DNA of 64,000 nucleotides from Granulosicoccus sp965214025 (GCA_965214025.1 CBDCAW010000002.1:1-64000), one strand, 5' to 3'; positions 43,533 through 52,353 are shown, counted from the first letter of the stretch. Numbers and translations: made by a program. The notes: generated by a model not told the origin, from the sequence alone.

Positions 43533-44627
43533 GTGATTATTACCAGTAAATTTAGTCCGAGCTGGTGGTTAAGCAACCCCCATTTGCAGACCATCTACGC
43601 CAGCAAGCTCGGCACGCGCCCGCCGGTGACCGGCAGGCGCGAACGTCTCGAGCTGCCGGACGGCGATTTCCTCGACCTTCATCATAGCCTGCTGACGCAG
43701 GGTCCACTCGTATGCCTGTTCCATGGGCTGGCGGGTTGCCTGAGCAGCGCCTACATACGTGGCGTGATCCACGCGCTGGAAACGCGCGGCATGCGACCGG
43801 TACTGATGCACTGGCGCGGTTGCAGCGGTGAGCCTAACCGGCTGGCCCGCTCCTACCACTCGGGAGCTACCGAGGATATCGGAACGGTGATCGATCTGCT
43901 ACGGGCGCGACATCCGCGTGAGCAAATCTACGCTGTCGGTTACTCGCTGGGCGGCAATGCGCTACTCAAGTATCTGGGTGAACGCGGTGCTGCGTGCGAG
44001 CTCGACGGCGCCGTGGCGGTCTGCCCGCCATTGGTGCTGGAGGAAGGGGCCAGGCGCCTGAATCAGGGGCTGGCGCGCGGCTACCAGCGCTACCTGCTGG
44101 GGTTGATGCGTGGCCAGCACAATGCCAAGCGGGAGCGCCATCCGGAACTCGGGCTGACCGCAGCCGGGCCCGAGCTCGACAACTTCTGGCGATTCGATGA
44201 TGCGATCACCGCACCCCTGCACGGTTACGACGGCGTGCATGACTACTACCAGCGGTGCGGCGCACGGCAGTACCTGGCAGCCATTCAGGTACCCTGCCAG
44301 GTGATCTGCGCGGCCGACGACCCGTTCTTCACGCCGAAGATCCTGCCGACGGCCGACGAGCTCGGCCCGTACACGACCCTCGAACGATCGGCGCACGGCG
44401 GGCATGTCGGCTTCATCACCGGCGGCGTGCCTTTCAGGCCACGCTACTGGCTCGACGAGCGGGTGGCCTCGGTATTGAGCTCAATGTCGGACGCGTCTGA
44501 ATCAAGCGATGCACCCGATTACCCTGTGATCCCCGATTCGCTCGGTGCACCGGAATCGGGTAAGACATCGAGTTCGCCGGTTTCGTTGAACCGCCCGGCT
44601 CGCCATTCGTCAACGACCTCATCGTGA
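43533..44627 (+). CDS. YheT-type alpha/beta hydrolase
   Basis: A 364-residue alpha/beta hydrolase of the COG0429 group, predicted esterases or hydrolases of unknown physiological substrate. It has the characteristic opening WWLSNPHLQTIYASKL, the oxyanion stretch LVCLFHGLAGCLSSAYIRG, VLMHWRGCSGEPNRLARSYH, the nucleophile elbow AVGYSLGGNALLKYLGE, the acid in CAADDPFFTPKILP, and the base in SAHGGHVGFI. The start is placed at GTG 43533, just after AGGA; the longer open frame lies inside surE on the other strand. The last 36 codons overlap the 3' end of cobC on the opposite strand by 109 bases, and the tail is non-conserved and Ser-rich. Confidence 0.88.
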   Translation: MIITSKFSPSWWLSNPHLQTIYASKLGTRPPVTGRRERLELPDGDFLDLHHSLLTQGPLVCLFHGLAGCLSSAYIRGVIHALETRGMRPVLMHWRGCSGEPNRLARSYHSGATEDIGTVIDLLRARHPREQIYAVGYSLGGNALLKYLGERGAACELDGAVAVCPPLVLEEGARRLNQGLARGYQRYLLGLMRGQHNAKRERHPELGLTAAGPELDNFWRFDDAITAPLHGYDGVHDYYQRCGARQYLAAIQVPCQVICAADDPFFTPKILPTADELGPYTTLERSAHGGHVGFITGGVPFRPRYWLDERVASVLSSMSDASESSDAPDYPVIPDSLGAPESGKTSSSPVSLNRPARHSSTTSS

Positions 44628-45178
44628 TGGAATTGATGAAGGCTGGCCGGGTCCACCGGGAAGCTCATCGCATCGGTCGCGGGCCAGCCCAGCAAGGTGC
44701 AGGTCAGTGCACGTATGGTACCGCCGTGTACGACGACGATAGCGTCGCGCGCGTTACCGAGCCGATCATCAAGCCATTGCCCGCAACGGGCCTGCTGCTC
44801 GGCAAAACATTCACCACCGGGTGGCGCACGGTTGACCCAGTCTTCGGCCCAGTACGACATGGCTTCGGGGTTTTCGCGGTGTATATCCTCCCAGGCGCGG
44901 CCCTCCCACTCGCCGAAGTCGAGCTCGACCAGCCGCTCATCGAGCGAGATGGGGGCAGCGCCGATCACCGCCTGCAGTAGCTCGGCGCTCTCACGGGTAC
45001 GCTTCAGGGGGCTTGCATACCAGTCGACGTCTGCCGACGTGAGCAGTGCCCGCAGTCGATTGCCGAGTGCGCTCACCGCTTTGCGACCCGCAGCGTTCAG
45101 CGGCACGTCGGTTCGCCCCGCGGCGATGCCGCCATCGGTGGCCGACGTATGCCCGTGGCGAATGAGGTAGAGATTCAC
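44519..45178 (-). CDS. cobC: Histidine phosphatase, probable alpha-ribazole phosphatase
   Basis: A 219-residue phosphoglycerate-mutase-fold phosphatase. The phosphohistidine motif is YLIRHGHTSATDGGIAAGRT. Other catalytic elements are YASPLKRTRESAELL, VELDFGEWEGRAWEDI, and the second histidine in VVVHGGTIRALTCTLLG. Alone the fold is generic, but placement directly after cobS (four-base overlap) in a cobT-cobS-cobC run makes alpha-ribazole-5'-phosphate phosphatase, a step in cobalamin nucleotide-loop assembly, the natural reading. Its 3' end overlaps the convergent hydrolase gene. Confidence 0.88.
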   Translation of the reverse strand: MNLYLIRHGHTSATDGGIAAGRTDVPLNAAGRKAVSALGNRLRALLTSADVDWYASPLKRTRESAELLQAVIGAAPISLDERLVELDFGEWEGRAWEDIHRENPEAMSYWAEDWVNRAPPGGECFAEQQARCGQWLDDRLGNARDAIVVVHGGTIRALTCTLLGWPATDAMSFPVDPASLHQFHHDEVVDEWRAGRFNETGELDVLPDSGAPSESGITG

Positions 45179-46152
45179 CAGTAGATCGCGCCAATCGCGA
45201 TCAAGACGCTCACCTCCACGACCTGATTGGCCGCGCCGAGGCAGTCACCGGTGATACCGCCGTACCAGCGCCTGAACAGCCGGCCGCACAGTACCGTGAG
45301 CACAAAAGCCATCGGTAGTAGCAAAGCCCATGCAAGGCCGAACAGGAGAATCCCGGGCAACAGGCAGGCCGCCGAGAGTGCGGTACTGCCGACCAGCCGC
45401 CTCCCGGTCACACCCGAGGCCACCACACGGTTCGCGGCCTCGGCCCGCGCGTACGGCTCGCTGAACATGAGGTATACACAGCTCCAGCGTGCCAGCGAAT
45501 GGGCGGCGATCAAGCTCAACAGCAGCCCTGTGCTCATCAACACTGTATCGGGACCGGTGCTGATGGTGATCATGGTCATCGTATCGAGACCCATCTCGAC
45601 ACCGAGTGGCGAGTCGGGAGACACCAGCAGACCCGGAAGTGTCGGGTTGGCGATGCTCATGAGGGCGCTATAACGAAAGCCGAACAACAGTACCAGCGCG
45701 ATCGCGCCGTAGGTACCGACGCGGCTGTCGCGCATGATCGACAACTTGCGGTCACGATCGAAGGCTCCGATGCTGTCGGCCACATCCGCCAGACCATCTT
45801 CATGCAGAGCGCCTGTCAAGATCACGCCGCTGACCAACGCGCACAACAAGGCGATCGGCAGGTTCGTCGGCAGCAGCCACGTTGTCACCCAGAACACGCC
45901 GACCTGAATGATCGCGACGAGCGCACCGACCAGTGGGAAGTAGCGTGTGGACGCCGCCAATGCCGCCGGATCACCACTGGCCCAACGGCTGACGGGAAGA
46001 CGCGTCAGGAACATGCATGCAGTGGCGGCCAGGGCGGGCTCGCTCGGGAATCCACCTTCGCCGGCAACCTTGGTCGGAGCCTCACCCTCCCCTTTGGCTT
46101 CGCCCGTGCGCGGGTGTTTGCCTGCCCCCTCACCTGCGGATTCGATCGGCAT
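45175..46152 (-). CDS. cobS: Cobalamin synthase (adenosylcobinamide-GDP ribazoletransferase)
   Basis: CobS is the membrane enzyme that joins adenosylcobinamide-GDP with alpha-ribazole (or its phosphate) to make cobalamin. The 325-residue protein is longer than the usual 250, owing to a polar N-terminal extension of about 40 residues and a loop near LGVEMGLDTMTMITISTGPD. Core motifs are ACMFLTRLPVSRWASGDPAA, RYFPLVGALVA, GALHEDGLADVADSIGAFDR, the metal-binding Asp-rich segment, and RDSRVGTYGAIALVLL. The end is LFRRWYGGITGDCLGAANQV. The ATG overlaps the cobT stop (TGATG), so they are coupled. Confidence 0.93.
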   Translation of the reverse strand: MPIESAGEGAGKHPRTGEAKGEGEAPTKVAGEGGFPSEPALAATACMFLTRLPVSRWASGDPAALAASTRYFPLVGALVAIIQVGVFWVTTWLLPTNLPIALLCALVSGVILTGALHEDGLADVADSIGAFDRDRKLSIMRDSRVGTYGAIALVLLFGFRYSALMSIANPTLPGLLVSPDSPLGVEMGLDTMTMITISTGPDTVLMSTGLLLSLIAAHSLARWSCVYLMFSEPYARAEAANRVVASGVTGRRLVGSTALSAACLLPGILLFGLAWALLLPMAFVLTVLCGRLFRRWYGGITGDCLGAANQVVEVSVLIAIGAIYW

Positions 46153-47159
46153 CAGGTGTTCGCGGTATCCACTCCCGCGGCACTGAAGCTGGCCATCTCG
46201 CACATCATCGCCGCGGCTGCGCGGACCAGTGGGATCGCCAACGTGGCTGCCGAGCCTTCGCCAAGCCGCATGCCGAGGTCGAGTAGCGGCCTTGCCTGCA
46301 GATGTGCCAGTGCCTGTGCATGCCCGGGCTCGGCAGAGCGATGGGCAAACAGCAGGACATCGCGCACTGCAGGTTCCATGGCACACGCCACCAACGCCGC
46401 CGATGTAACGATGTAACCGTCCACCAGCACCGCCAGGCGATGGGCGGCAGCGGCTTGCATCGCTCCACACAGTGCAGCGATCTCGAAGCCACCGGCCTCT
46501 CGCAGCCGCTCTCGCGGGTCTTTCGTGGTAACGCGCTTCAGCACGGCTTCGACTACCTGCCGCTTGCTGACCAATGCCGCATCGTTCAGGCCGGTGCCGC
46601 GGCCGGTAACGCTGTTCGCATCGCTGTCGGTGAATAGAGCGGTCAACACGGCGGCAGCCGTGGTGTTGGCAATCCCCATCTCACCGAGTGCCAGCAGGCG
46701 CACCCCATCGGCCAAGGCGCGCTGTACCGCGTCGCGACCGACCGCAAGCGCCGCATCGACTTGTACATCGCTCATGGCAGCCTGTTTTGCCATGTTGGCA
46801 GTGCCCGGTGCCACCTTGGCGCGTACGACCGAAGGCAACTGGCTGATGTCGGAGCCGACGCCCACGTCGACGACCTCCAGCGAGGCTCCCACGCTGCGCG
46901 CGAACACACACACCGCGGCACCGCCGGCGGCGAAGTTCGCCATCATCTGCGCGGTCACCGAGGCGGGAAACGCACTGACACCCTCCTCGGCCACGCCATG
47001 ATCGGCACCGAACACCAGCACCCGCACCGGGTCCACACACGGTTCGAGCGTAGCCTGCAGACGGCACAGGGACGCCGCCACCGTTTCCATCTCACCCAGC
47101 GATCCCGGCGGCTTGGTCTTGTCGTCGATCGCCGCCTGTATGGCTTCATTCGTGATCAT
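46152..47159 (-). CDS. cobT: Nicotinate-nucleotide-dimethylbenzimidazole phosphoribosyltransferase
   Basis: CobT makes alpha-ribazole-5'-phosphate from the lower base and nicotinate mononucleotide. The 335-residue protein has DDKTKPPGSLGEMETVAASL, FGADHGVAEEGVSAFP, ALGEMGIANTTAAAVLTALF, TGRGTGLNDAALVSKRQVVE and DVLLFAHRSAEPGHAQALAH. The catalytic glutamate is expected in the late LLDLGMRLGEGSAATLA stretch. With cobS and cobC it supplies nucleotide-loop assembly. Corrin-ring genes and cobU/cobP are not in this window, so salvage or a remote partner is implied. The start overlaps a short upstream frame. Confidence 0.96.
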   Translation of the reverse strand: MITNEAIQAAIDDKTKPPGSLGEMETVAASLCRLQATLEPCVDPVRVLVFGADHGVAEEGVSAFPASVTAQMMANFAAGGAAVCVFARSVGASLEVVDVGVGSDISQLPSVVRAKVAPGTANMAKQAAMSDVQVDAALAVGRDAVQRALADGVRLLALGEMGIANTTAAAVLTALFTDSDANSVTGRGTGLNDAALVSKRQVVEAVLKRVTTKDPRERLREAGGFEIAALCGAMQAAAAHRLAVLVDGYIVTSAALVACAMEPAVRDVLLFAHRSAEPGHAQALAHLQARPLLDLGMRLGEGSAATLAIPLVRAAAAMMCEMASFSAAGVDTANT

Positions 47160-47224
47160 ACGGGCTGTGTGTCCCTGCCGCCGTCCGTGTCGAGGTCGAT
47201 GCCGTACTTGATGCGAGCGCTCAT
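47156..47224 (-). CDS. Possible 22-residue leader peptide before cobT
   Basis: A short open frame, MSARIKYGIDLDTDGGRDTQ plus PV, has its stop overlapping the cobT ATG (ATGA). That overlap is typical of translational coupling. There is no strong ribosome site and no known family. It may be an unselected chance frame. Confidence 0.25.
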   Translation of the reverse strand: MSARIKYGIDLDTDGGRDTQPV

Positions 47225-47252
47225 GTGTTCAGGAACGTACCCATACTCACGA

Positions 47253-47900
47253 TTACTCATCGAGCGTCGGCAAACGTGCGATCAGATGCTTCACATGGCG
47301 AGCCAGTGTCTGCCGGTCCGGGTCACTCATTCGCAGGAAGCTCACCCGGCAGGAGTGGTGATCGCCGGCGGTAGGCTCGCGAAGGGGGTCGAGCGGTTCC
47401 ACCCGGCAATCGGTGCGGATACGGTGCTGCTCCGGAAACAGGGTAAGCGTGATGCTCAACAGCTGGCCCGGTTGCAACACCGCGTCGTGAGCGAACACCA
47501 GACCGTCCCGCGACAGGCTGACCATGTGAGTGGGCTGCTCCGTGTTCGGATCGCCGTCGAGCATGAGCTGACGGATACGCTCCTCGAGTCCGGCGATATA
47601 GTCGGCCACTGCGGGAAAATCACTGCGTACCCGTGCGTAACCGGGAATGTCGTACTTGTTGAGCTGACGCCGGCGAGGCGCATTCAACTCGTGTGCCTCC
47701 GGCACATCGAACTCACGCGCCTCCGGCACACTCAACTCGCGCGCCTCCGGCACGACATGCCGCTCGCTGCCCTGGCCATCGGGTACGTCGGCGGTCGGCA
47801 GGTCGGCAAGTCTGCGCACCTGCAGGCCCACCGCATCGCGGACGCGCACGTGACGGCGACGTTCTCTTTGCGGCGGCGTCGAATCGATGTCAGATGTCAT
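47253..47900 (-). CDS. PilZ-like domain protein with octapeptide repeats
   Basis: A 215-residue soluble protein. The N-terminal RERRRHVRVRDAVGLQVRRL resembles the arginine-rich c-di-GMP motif (RxxxR) of PilZ domains. The later MVSLSRDGLVFAHDAVLQPG, HRIRTDCRVEPL and HSCRVSFLRMSDPDRQTLAR fit the PilZ beta-barrel and C-terminal helix (motif D/N-x-S-x-x-G in variant form, S-L-S-R-D-G). Between them, residues about 48-72 hold three repeats of the form VPEARELS, an unusual insertion. It lies upstream of cobT on the same strand with 93 bases between. c-di-GMP binding is likely but unproven because the second motif is not canonical. Confidence 0.7.
   Translation of the reverse strand: MTSDIDSTPPQRERRRHVRVRDAVGLQVRRLADLPTADVPDGQGSERHVVPEARELSVPEAREFDVPEAHELNAPRRRQLNKYDIPGYARVRSDFPAVADYIAGLEERIRQLMLDGDPNTEQPTHMVSLSRDGLVFAHDAVLQPGQLLSITLTLFPEQHRIRTDCRVEPLDPLREPTAGDHHSCRVSFLRMSDPDRQTLARHVKHLIARLPTLDE
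47686..47757. repeat. Three 24-bp tandem repeats inside the PilZ-like gene
   Basis: Three consecutive 24-base units sharing 'aactc..g.gcctccggcac', coding in frame for octapeptides of the type VPEARE(L/F)(S/D/N). Being a multiple of three, the array can change length without breaking the gene. Confidence 0.85.
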
Positions 47901-48094
47901 TCTTCAGGCCATCGGTTGTGGATTGCGATGCGGCTGGGAAGGGGCCGGGAACAGGCGCGGCACCCGTCAGGTGACTCGGTGGCATTCATACTAGCGATCA
48001 TCCCATAGGATAACGACGGGTCAAGTCAATATCATGAGCGCGGGCCTCCTCTATCCCAGAGGGAGGTGGAGCCGCGCGACGTCGCAGCATTGGC

Positions 48095-48100
48095 TATACT
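48095..48100 (+). promoter_or_regulatory. Putative -10 element (TATACT) of the tRNA-Arg gene
   Basis: TATACT lies 26 bases before the mature tRNA 5' end, at a distance suited to a short leader. A convincing -35 element is not visible. The assignment is positional. Confidence 0.4.
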
Positions 48101-48126
48101 GTCTCTCGTGATACGAGTGCCGCAGC

Positions 48127-48203
<77 letters not shown>

Positions 48204-48317
48204 TCAGCAGGTATTTCCCGCCATCCGTGCACAACCGTTATTTTCCTGCAAACGCAACAGGTGTTTGCCATTGCGCCGCTAACAGTGCATGTTGGTTATA
48301 CCGACGCGATACATGGG

Positions 48318-48974
48318 ATGGCGATGGCGATGGCTATATCAGGTGACGGCGCTAGCATCAGCACCGCGGCGAGCTTTCAGGACTTCTTCCATCAGGCAAT
48401 TCAGGAAGTGGTCGAGCGGCATCACATCGATGGCGAAGACGACACCGTGTGGTACCTGACCCGTTTGCTTTCCCGCTACGGCCACTCCAGGCACTTCTTC
48501 GATCAGCGCGACGACAACGCAACCTTGACGCCCCTGGCGGAGCACTACCGCCACGCCCTCGAGGCATCGTCCAACCATGAGCGCAGTCTGCACCTGCAAC
48601 GCCTCGGCGATGTGGCACTGTTCATCTCCAGCCTGTTCGCTGGCGCCTTGAAGCGCAAACCTGTGAACGTCAGCTACTACATCGCCATGGGCGAGAGTGC
48701 GTACGGTTGCCTTGCGGACGCCACCGTCCGCACGTCGCGCGAGCGCGGTCTGGTGGATATATTCGCGGACCTTGCCAATCGGTTTCCGCACTATGTGGCT
48801 GCCCTCGCCGACATTCCGGTGCGCCCCGCCGACCCGGCCTGCCTGATGCAGCAAGTGGTCGAATGGGAGCAAACCGGGCATCCGTCGCTGGCCCGCAAGC
48901 TGCGCCTGCAGGGTGTATTCCTGGCCGAGGCATCAGCCGATGATTCGAAGATGCCTACAGACGCTGCTCACTGA
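48318..48974 (+). CDS. Conserved hypothetical protein, paired with next gene
   Basis: I do not recognise a named family. From ATG 48318 the product has 218 residues; GTG 48261 and ATGs at 48324 and 48330 are alternatives. It is mostly alpha-helical and acidic, with no signal peptide or membrane helix. Distinctive stretches are FQDFFHQAIQEVVERHHIDG, DTVWYLTRLLSRYGHSRHFF, GDVALFISSLFAGALKRKPV and VSYYIAMGESAYGCLADATV. The C-terminal part has LMQQVVEWEQTGHPSLARKL. Several histidines and tyrosines are clustered, but no metal motif is clear. The next gene starts 15 bases later, so they form a two-gene operon downstream of tRNA-Arg. Confidence 0.75.
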   Translation: MAMAMAISGDGASISTAASFQDFFHQAIQEVVERHHIDGEDDTVWYLTRLLSRYGHSRHFFDQRDDNATLTPLAEHYRHALEASSNHERSLHLQRLGDVALFISSLFAGALKRKPVNVSYYIAMGESAYGCLADATVRTSRERGLVDIFADLANRFPHYVAALADIPVRPADPACLMQQVVEWEQTGHPSLARKLRLQGVFLAEASADDSKMPTDAAH

Positions 48975-48989
48975 CGAGCCGCGCACGCC

Positions 48990-49631
48990 ATGCTGCTCTC
49001 GCAGCTACAGCGGGGCCTGGAGAAGTGCTACGACGTGCGCCTGCCCTTCAGCATCGAGCAGTTCGTCTCACACGACCCCGACTGGTTGCAGGCCACCACC
49101 GGTGACTCCCGCGGCATCGAGGAAGTGTTGCTGATACGCGAACAGCCGGATGCACTGGACGTGACGCTGTACCTGGAGAACGGCGCGGTAGACAATGCAA
49201 ACGCGGCCCTGCGTTCAGGCGCACTCGATCGGCAGGGTCTGGAAGCGGTATGTGCAGTGATGGAGGGTGTCAGCCATGTGGTTTGCCTGCTGTGGCACGC
49301 GCATCACGAGCGACAGATCAGTGCGCTGGATCTGGAACTGCAGGCCGATGTGGACAAGTTCGTGCTACTGGCTGCCACCCTGGCCGAAGGCGAAGATCGC
49401 CTGGCACTGCACCGACGGCTGTTCGAGGCCATTCGCATCACCGCCGCGCAGGGCTCGCGCCTGCACGAACGTTACCGGACGGCGAACGCGCAAGCCGCGA
49501 GCTACTGCCACTGGCTCAACACCCGCTTCATGAACCTGCGCGACCAGCGCGGCCTCAGTCGCGAGCTGGCCAGGTTCTATCGGCTTTCGGGTTCGTGCAA
49601 GCGTGAGCGCATACGGCGCGCACCGGGTTGA
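48990..49631 (+). CDS. Conserved hypothetical protein, second of pair
   Basis: A 213-residue soluble, helix-rich protein of unrecognised family. Its N-terminus reads LLSQLQRGLEKCYDVRLPFS and VLLIREQPDALDVTLYLENG. A central YxxExGxxNxxHA-like region includes LEAVCAVMEGVSHVVCLLWH, and there is a long amphipathic C-terminal half (ELQADVDKFVLLAATLAEGE, YRTANAQAASYCHWLNTRFM). A short spacing to the previous gene suggests that the two proteins work together. The 'MEGVSHVVCLLW' segment with its Glu and His may be a metal or ligand site, but that is speculative. Confidence 0.72.
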   Translation: MLLSQLQRGLEKCYDVRLPFSIEQFVSHDPDWLQATTGDSRGIEEVLLIREQPDALDVTLYLENGAVDNANAALRSGALDRQGLEAVCAVMEGVSHVVCLLWHAHHERQISALDLELQADVDKFVLLAATLAEGEDRLALHRRLFEAIRITAAQGSRLHERYRTANAQAASYCHWLNTRFMNLRDQRGLSRELARFYRLSGSCKRERIRRAPG

Positions 49632-49730
49632 GGGGTTTGAGATCGATACTTCGTGACACCCCGACCACTCAACTTGCATGACCGCAGTGCCACGAACCAC
49701 TCGCGCCTCTCGAAGGGCCGCTTTCGGGGA

Positions 49731-50984
49731 TCAGCTTTCGGGCTTGCTCTCCTCAAGCTTGTCGAAACCCTGATGGGTGATCTCGTCGATACCGTCGAGC
49801 CGGGGATGTGACTGGCGGAACACACCGAACGGATCGCTTTCCTCATCGAGCTCCAGAATCGTGTCCTTCAGCACATGGATCGCGGCGAGCACATCACCCG
49901 TGTGGCCCGATTCTGAAATGGTGTGCATGTTGCGCGTCGGAAAGCCCACCGAAGTGGCCGCACTGTCCACACTGGCCAGCACCGCCGCCATGCCATCGGT
50001 GCCGGTATCGCGCCCGCTCACGTCTATCTGCATCGGGATGCCCTGCGCCCGAGCGACCCGCTTGATGCGCGCATTGAGCTGCTCGCTGATGATCGCACCG
50101 TTCGACAGCGTGAAGCCCTTGCCCATCTCCAGCGGCTGCATGTTGCGATCACCGATGCCAGGTGCTGCCACGTAGTCGTGATTGACGTCGACCGCGATGA
50201 GTACGTCGGGCTTGTGAACCCCTGCCAGCACCCGGCTGCCGAAGCGGCCGATTTCCTCATGCGAGGCCACTGCGAACAGACATCGCACATTGTTCACGCC
50301 ACCTGCCTCGGCCACCAGCCGGGCAACCTCGGCCGCGACGAAACAACCCAGACCATTGTCGAGGTAGGCACCGTAGAAGGTATCGGGGCTGAAACCGCGC
50401 TTGATCGGACGATTCAGCAGAATCGAATCGCCGGGCTTCAAGCCCAGCCGCTTGATCTGATCGCTCTTGTGCTTGCCATGGATCTGCAGATCCAGGTAGA
50501 GCTGATTCGGGCGGATGCCCTTGTCGCCGGTGCGCTGCGACGGGTCGGAGAAGTGAATGGCACCCATGGCTTCGATGGTCCCACCGCTGAGCGAGCGATA
50601 TTGACCGGGGGACTCCGGGTTCTCACTGAACACGGTGACCTCGTGGCCGATCAATGTGCAGGGCAGGAAGGAATCACTGTTGACCCAGATCTTGCCGTCG
50701 CTACCGACCTTGCGCACCTGCAGGCGTATCTTGTCGGCGTGGCCGACGATCATGATGCTGAAGCGGTCATCGTCGCCGGGGTGGGTATCCCAGACGGCGC
50801 CGGCATTGCCGACGTATTCATGCATGGCCCAGCCCGACGGCATGAACGATTCGAAGTACGGCTTCAGCACGCCACGGGTCATCGCCGACTCGAGCCCGAT
50901 CGGGCTGGGCGCGGAAATGATGTCGCGCATGATCGCAAACTGCGCATCGGGCATCGGGGAGGACCAGGGTTTTTCTTGAGACAT
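49731..50984 (-). CDS. M42-family metallo-aminopeptidase
   Basis: A 417-residue dinuclear zinc aminopeptidase of the FrvX/M42 group, cytoplasmic, expected to trim peptides or glutamyl substrates. Metal-binding and catalytic elements are visible in order: MIVGHADKIRLQV (first His, Asp), TFYGAYLDNGLGCFVAAEVA (bridging Asp), VASHEEIGRFGSRVL (catalytic Glu and metal Glu), IAVDVNHDY (Asp) and FPTRNMHTISESGHTGDVLA (last His). It is slightly longer than the typical 350 because of an insertion around SDPSQRTGDKGIRPNQL. It is the only gene on this strand between the pair of unknown genes and an MFS gene. Confidence 0.9.
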   Translation of the reverse strand: MSQEKPWSSPMPDAQFAIMRDIISAPSPIGLESAMTRGVLKPYFESFMPSGWAMHEYVGNAGAVWDTHPGDDDRFSIMIVGHADKIRLQVRKVGSDGKIWVNSDSFLPCTLIGHEVTVFSENPESPGQYRSLSGGTIEAMGAIHFSDPSQRTGDKGIRPNQLYLDLQIHGKHKSDQIKRLGLKPGDSILLNRPIKRGFSPDTFYGAYLDNGLGCFVAAEVARLVAEAGGVNNVRCLFAVASHEEIGRFGSRVLAGVHKPDVLIAVDVNHDYVAAPGIGDRNMQPLEMGKGFTLSNGAIISEQLNARIKRVARAQGIPMQIDVSGRDTGTDGMAAVLASVDSAATSVGFPTRNMHTISESGHTGDVLAAIHVLKDTILELDEESDPFGVFRQSHPRLDGIDEITHQGFDKLEESKPES

Positions 50985-51114
50985 GAGCAGTTCGGGAGCG
51001 GTTCAGATTGAATGATGAAGAGCGAATCGACGGCGTGCCGCAGGCGTGAGGTAGCCAGCACGCGATACCCGATTATACGCCAGCGATCGCCCGCACCGAT
51101 GAGTGTGCAGGCCG

Positions 51115-52353
51115 TCAGGCGGGTATCGATCGTCGAACCAGGGGTCGTTCATCGATCGGCCAGTGGATGATCGCCGCCAGTACTCCCAACACCACCCCGG
51201 CCCACCACATGCCATCGTAACTGCCGGTGGCATCGTACAGGCGCCCGCCTAGCCAGACACCGAGAAAGCTGCCGAACTGATGGCTCAGGAAGACCAGGCC
51301 GAACAACGTAGCCATGTAGCGGGTACCGAACACCTGGGCGATGATTCCGGTGGTCAGCGGTACGGTGGAAAGCCAGAGAACCCCCATTACGGCTGCGAAG
51401 CCGTAGATCACCGCCGACGTCTTGGGCGCCAGCAGCAACGCGGTGATCGCGACGGCGCGTGCCAGGTAGATGCAGGTCAGCCCACCCTTCATGCTCAGCC
51501 GCTGGCCAGCCATGCCGGACAGCAGCGAGCCTGCGATGTTGAACAGGCCGATCAAGGCCAGACTGTAGGCACCGATGCTCGGATCGAGGCCCAGATCGCG
51601 CACGTAGGCGGGAAAGTGCACCGTGATGAATGCCACGTGAAAACCGCAGACGAAGAAGCCGATCGTAAGCAGTACGAAGCCGCGATGGCCGACCGCCTCA
51701 CGCAATGCCGCACCGATGCTCTGCTCCACCATCGCCTGCCCCCTGGATGCATCGCTGCGCGGCAAAGCCATGGCCAGCGGCACGAGTACCAGCACGATCA
51801 GCGACAGCCAGACCAGCGCATCGCCCCAACCGGCAACCTGGATGAACCCCTGGCTCAACGGTGAGAACACCACCTGCCCGAACGATCCGGCTGCGGTTCC
51901 CACACCCAGCACCAGCGAGCGTCGGTCCGGGCTGACCACTCGCACCATCGCCGCCAGTGCCAGCGAGAACGCCGAAAATGCAATGCCGGTCCCGGCTAGC
52001 ACACCGGCGAACAGATACAACGCGGCCTCGCTCTCCGCAAGCGACATGCCATACAGCCCCAGCGCGTAGCACAGGGCGCCGAAGACGATCACCCGGGATG
52101 ACCCGAAGCGATCGGCCAGCGCACCGGCCAGCGGCAGCCCCAAGCCCCAGAACAGGTTCTGCAGCGCGAGCGCCAGTCCGAACTCCTCACGGCTCCACCC
52201 GCGCGCCAGCGTCATCGGTTCGAGAAACAGCCCCAGTGAGCCACGAATACCGAAGCCGATGGCGGCGATCGCACAGCCAGCCAGGAGAATCAGCGCCGGG
52301 TTGCGGATAGGGGCTCTACCGTCGGGAACTTGACGCGGGTCGTTGGCTGCCAT
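51115..52353 (-). CDS. MFS transporter, monocarboxylate/oxalate-type
   Basis: A 412-residue carrier with twelve predicted helices. It resembles the group of MFS proteins that includes oxalate-formate and monocarboxylate carriers: ALILLAGCAIAAIGFGIRGS, the helix 2 loop GALADRFGSSRVIVFGALCY, VSPDRRSLVLGVGTAAGSFG and a late GGRLYDATGSYDGMWWAGVV. Charged loop residues are conventional. No neighbouring enzyme suggests a substrate. It lies 130 bases upstream of the M42 aminopeptidase on the same strand, so uptake of small peptides or acids is conceivable but unsupported. Confidence 0.85.
   Translation of the reverse strand: MAANDPRQVPDGRAPIRNPALILLAGCAIAAIGFGIRGSLGLFLEPMTLARGWSREEFGLALALQNLFWGLGLPLAGALADRFGSSRVIVFGALCYALGLYGMSLAESEAALYLFAGVLAGTGIAFSAFSLALAAMVRVVSPDRRSLVLGVGTAAGSFGQVVFSPLSQGFIQVAGWGDALVWLSLIVLVLVPLAMALPRSDASRGQAMVEQSIGAALREAVGHRGFVLLTIGFFVCGFHVAFITVHFPAYVRDLGLDPSIGAYSLALIGLFNIAGSLLSGMAGQRLSMKGGLTCIYLARAVAITALLLAPKTSAVIYGFAAVMGVLWLSTVPLTTGIIAQVFGTRYMATLFGLVFLSHQFGSFLGVWLGGRLYDATGSYDGMWWAGVVLGVLAAIIHWPIDERPLVRRSIPA

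Noticed and set aside
47156..47252. Cobalamin riboswitch before cobT
   Set aside because: The gap is only 93 bases and lacks the B12-box pattern; a full riboswitch would not fit.
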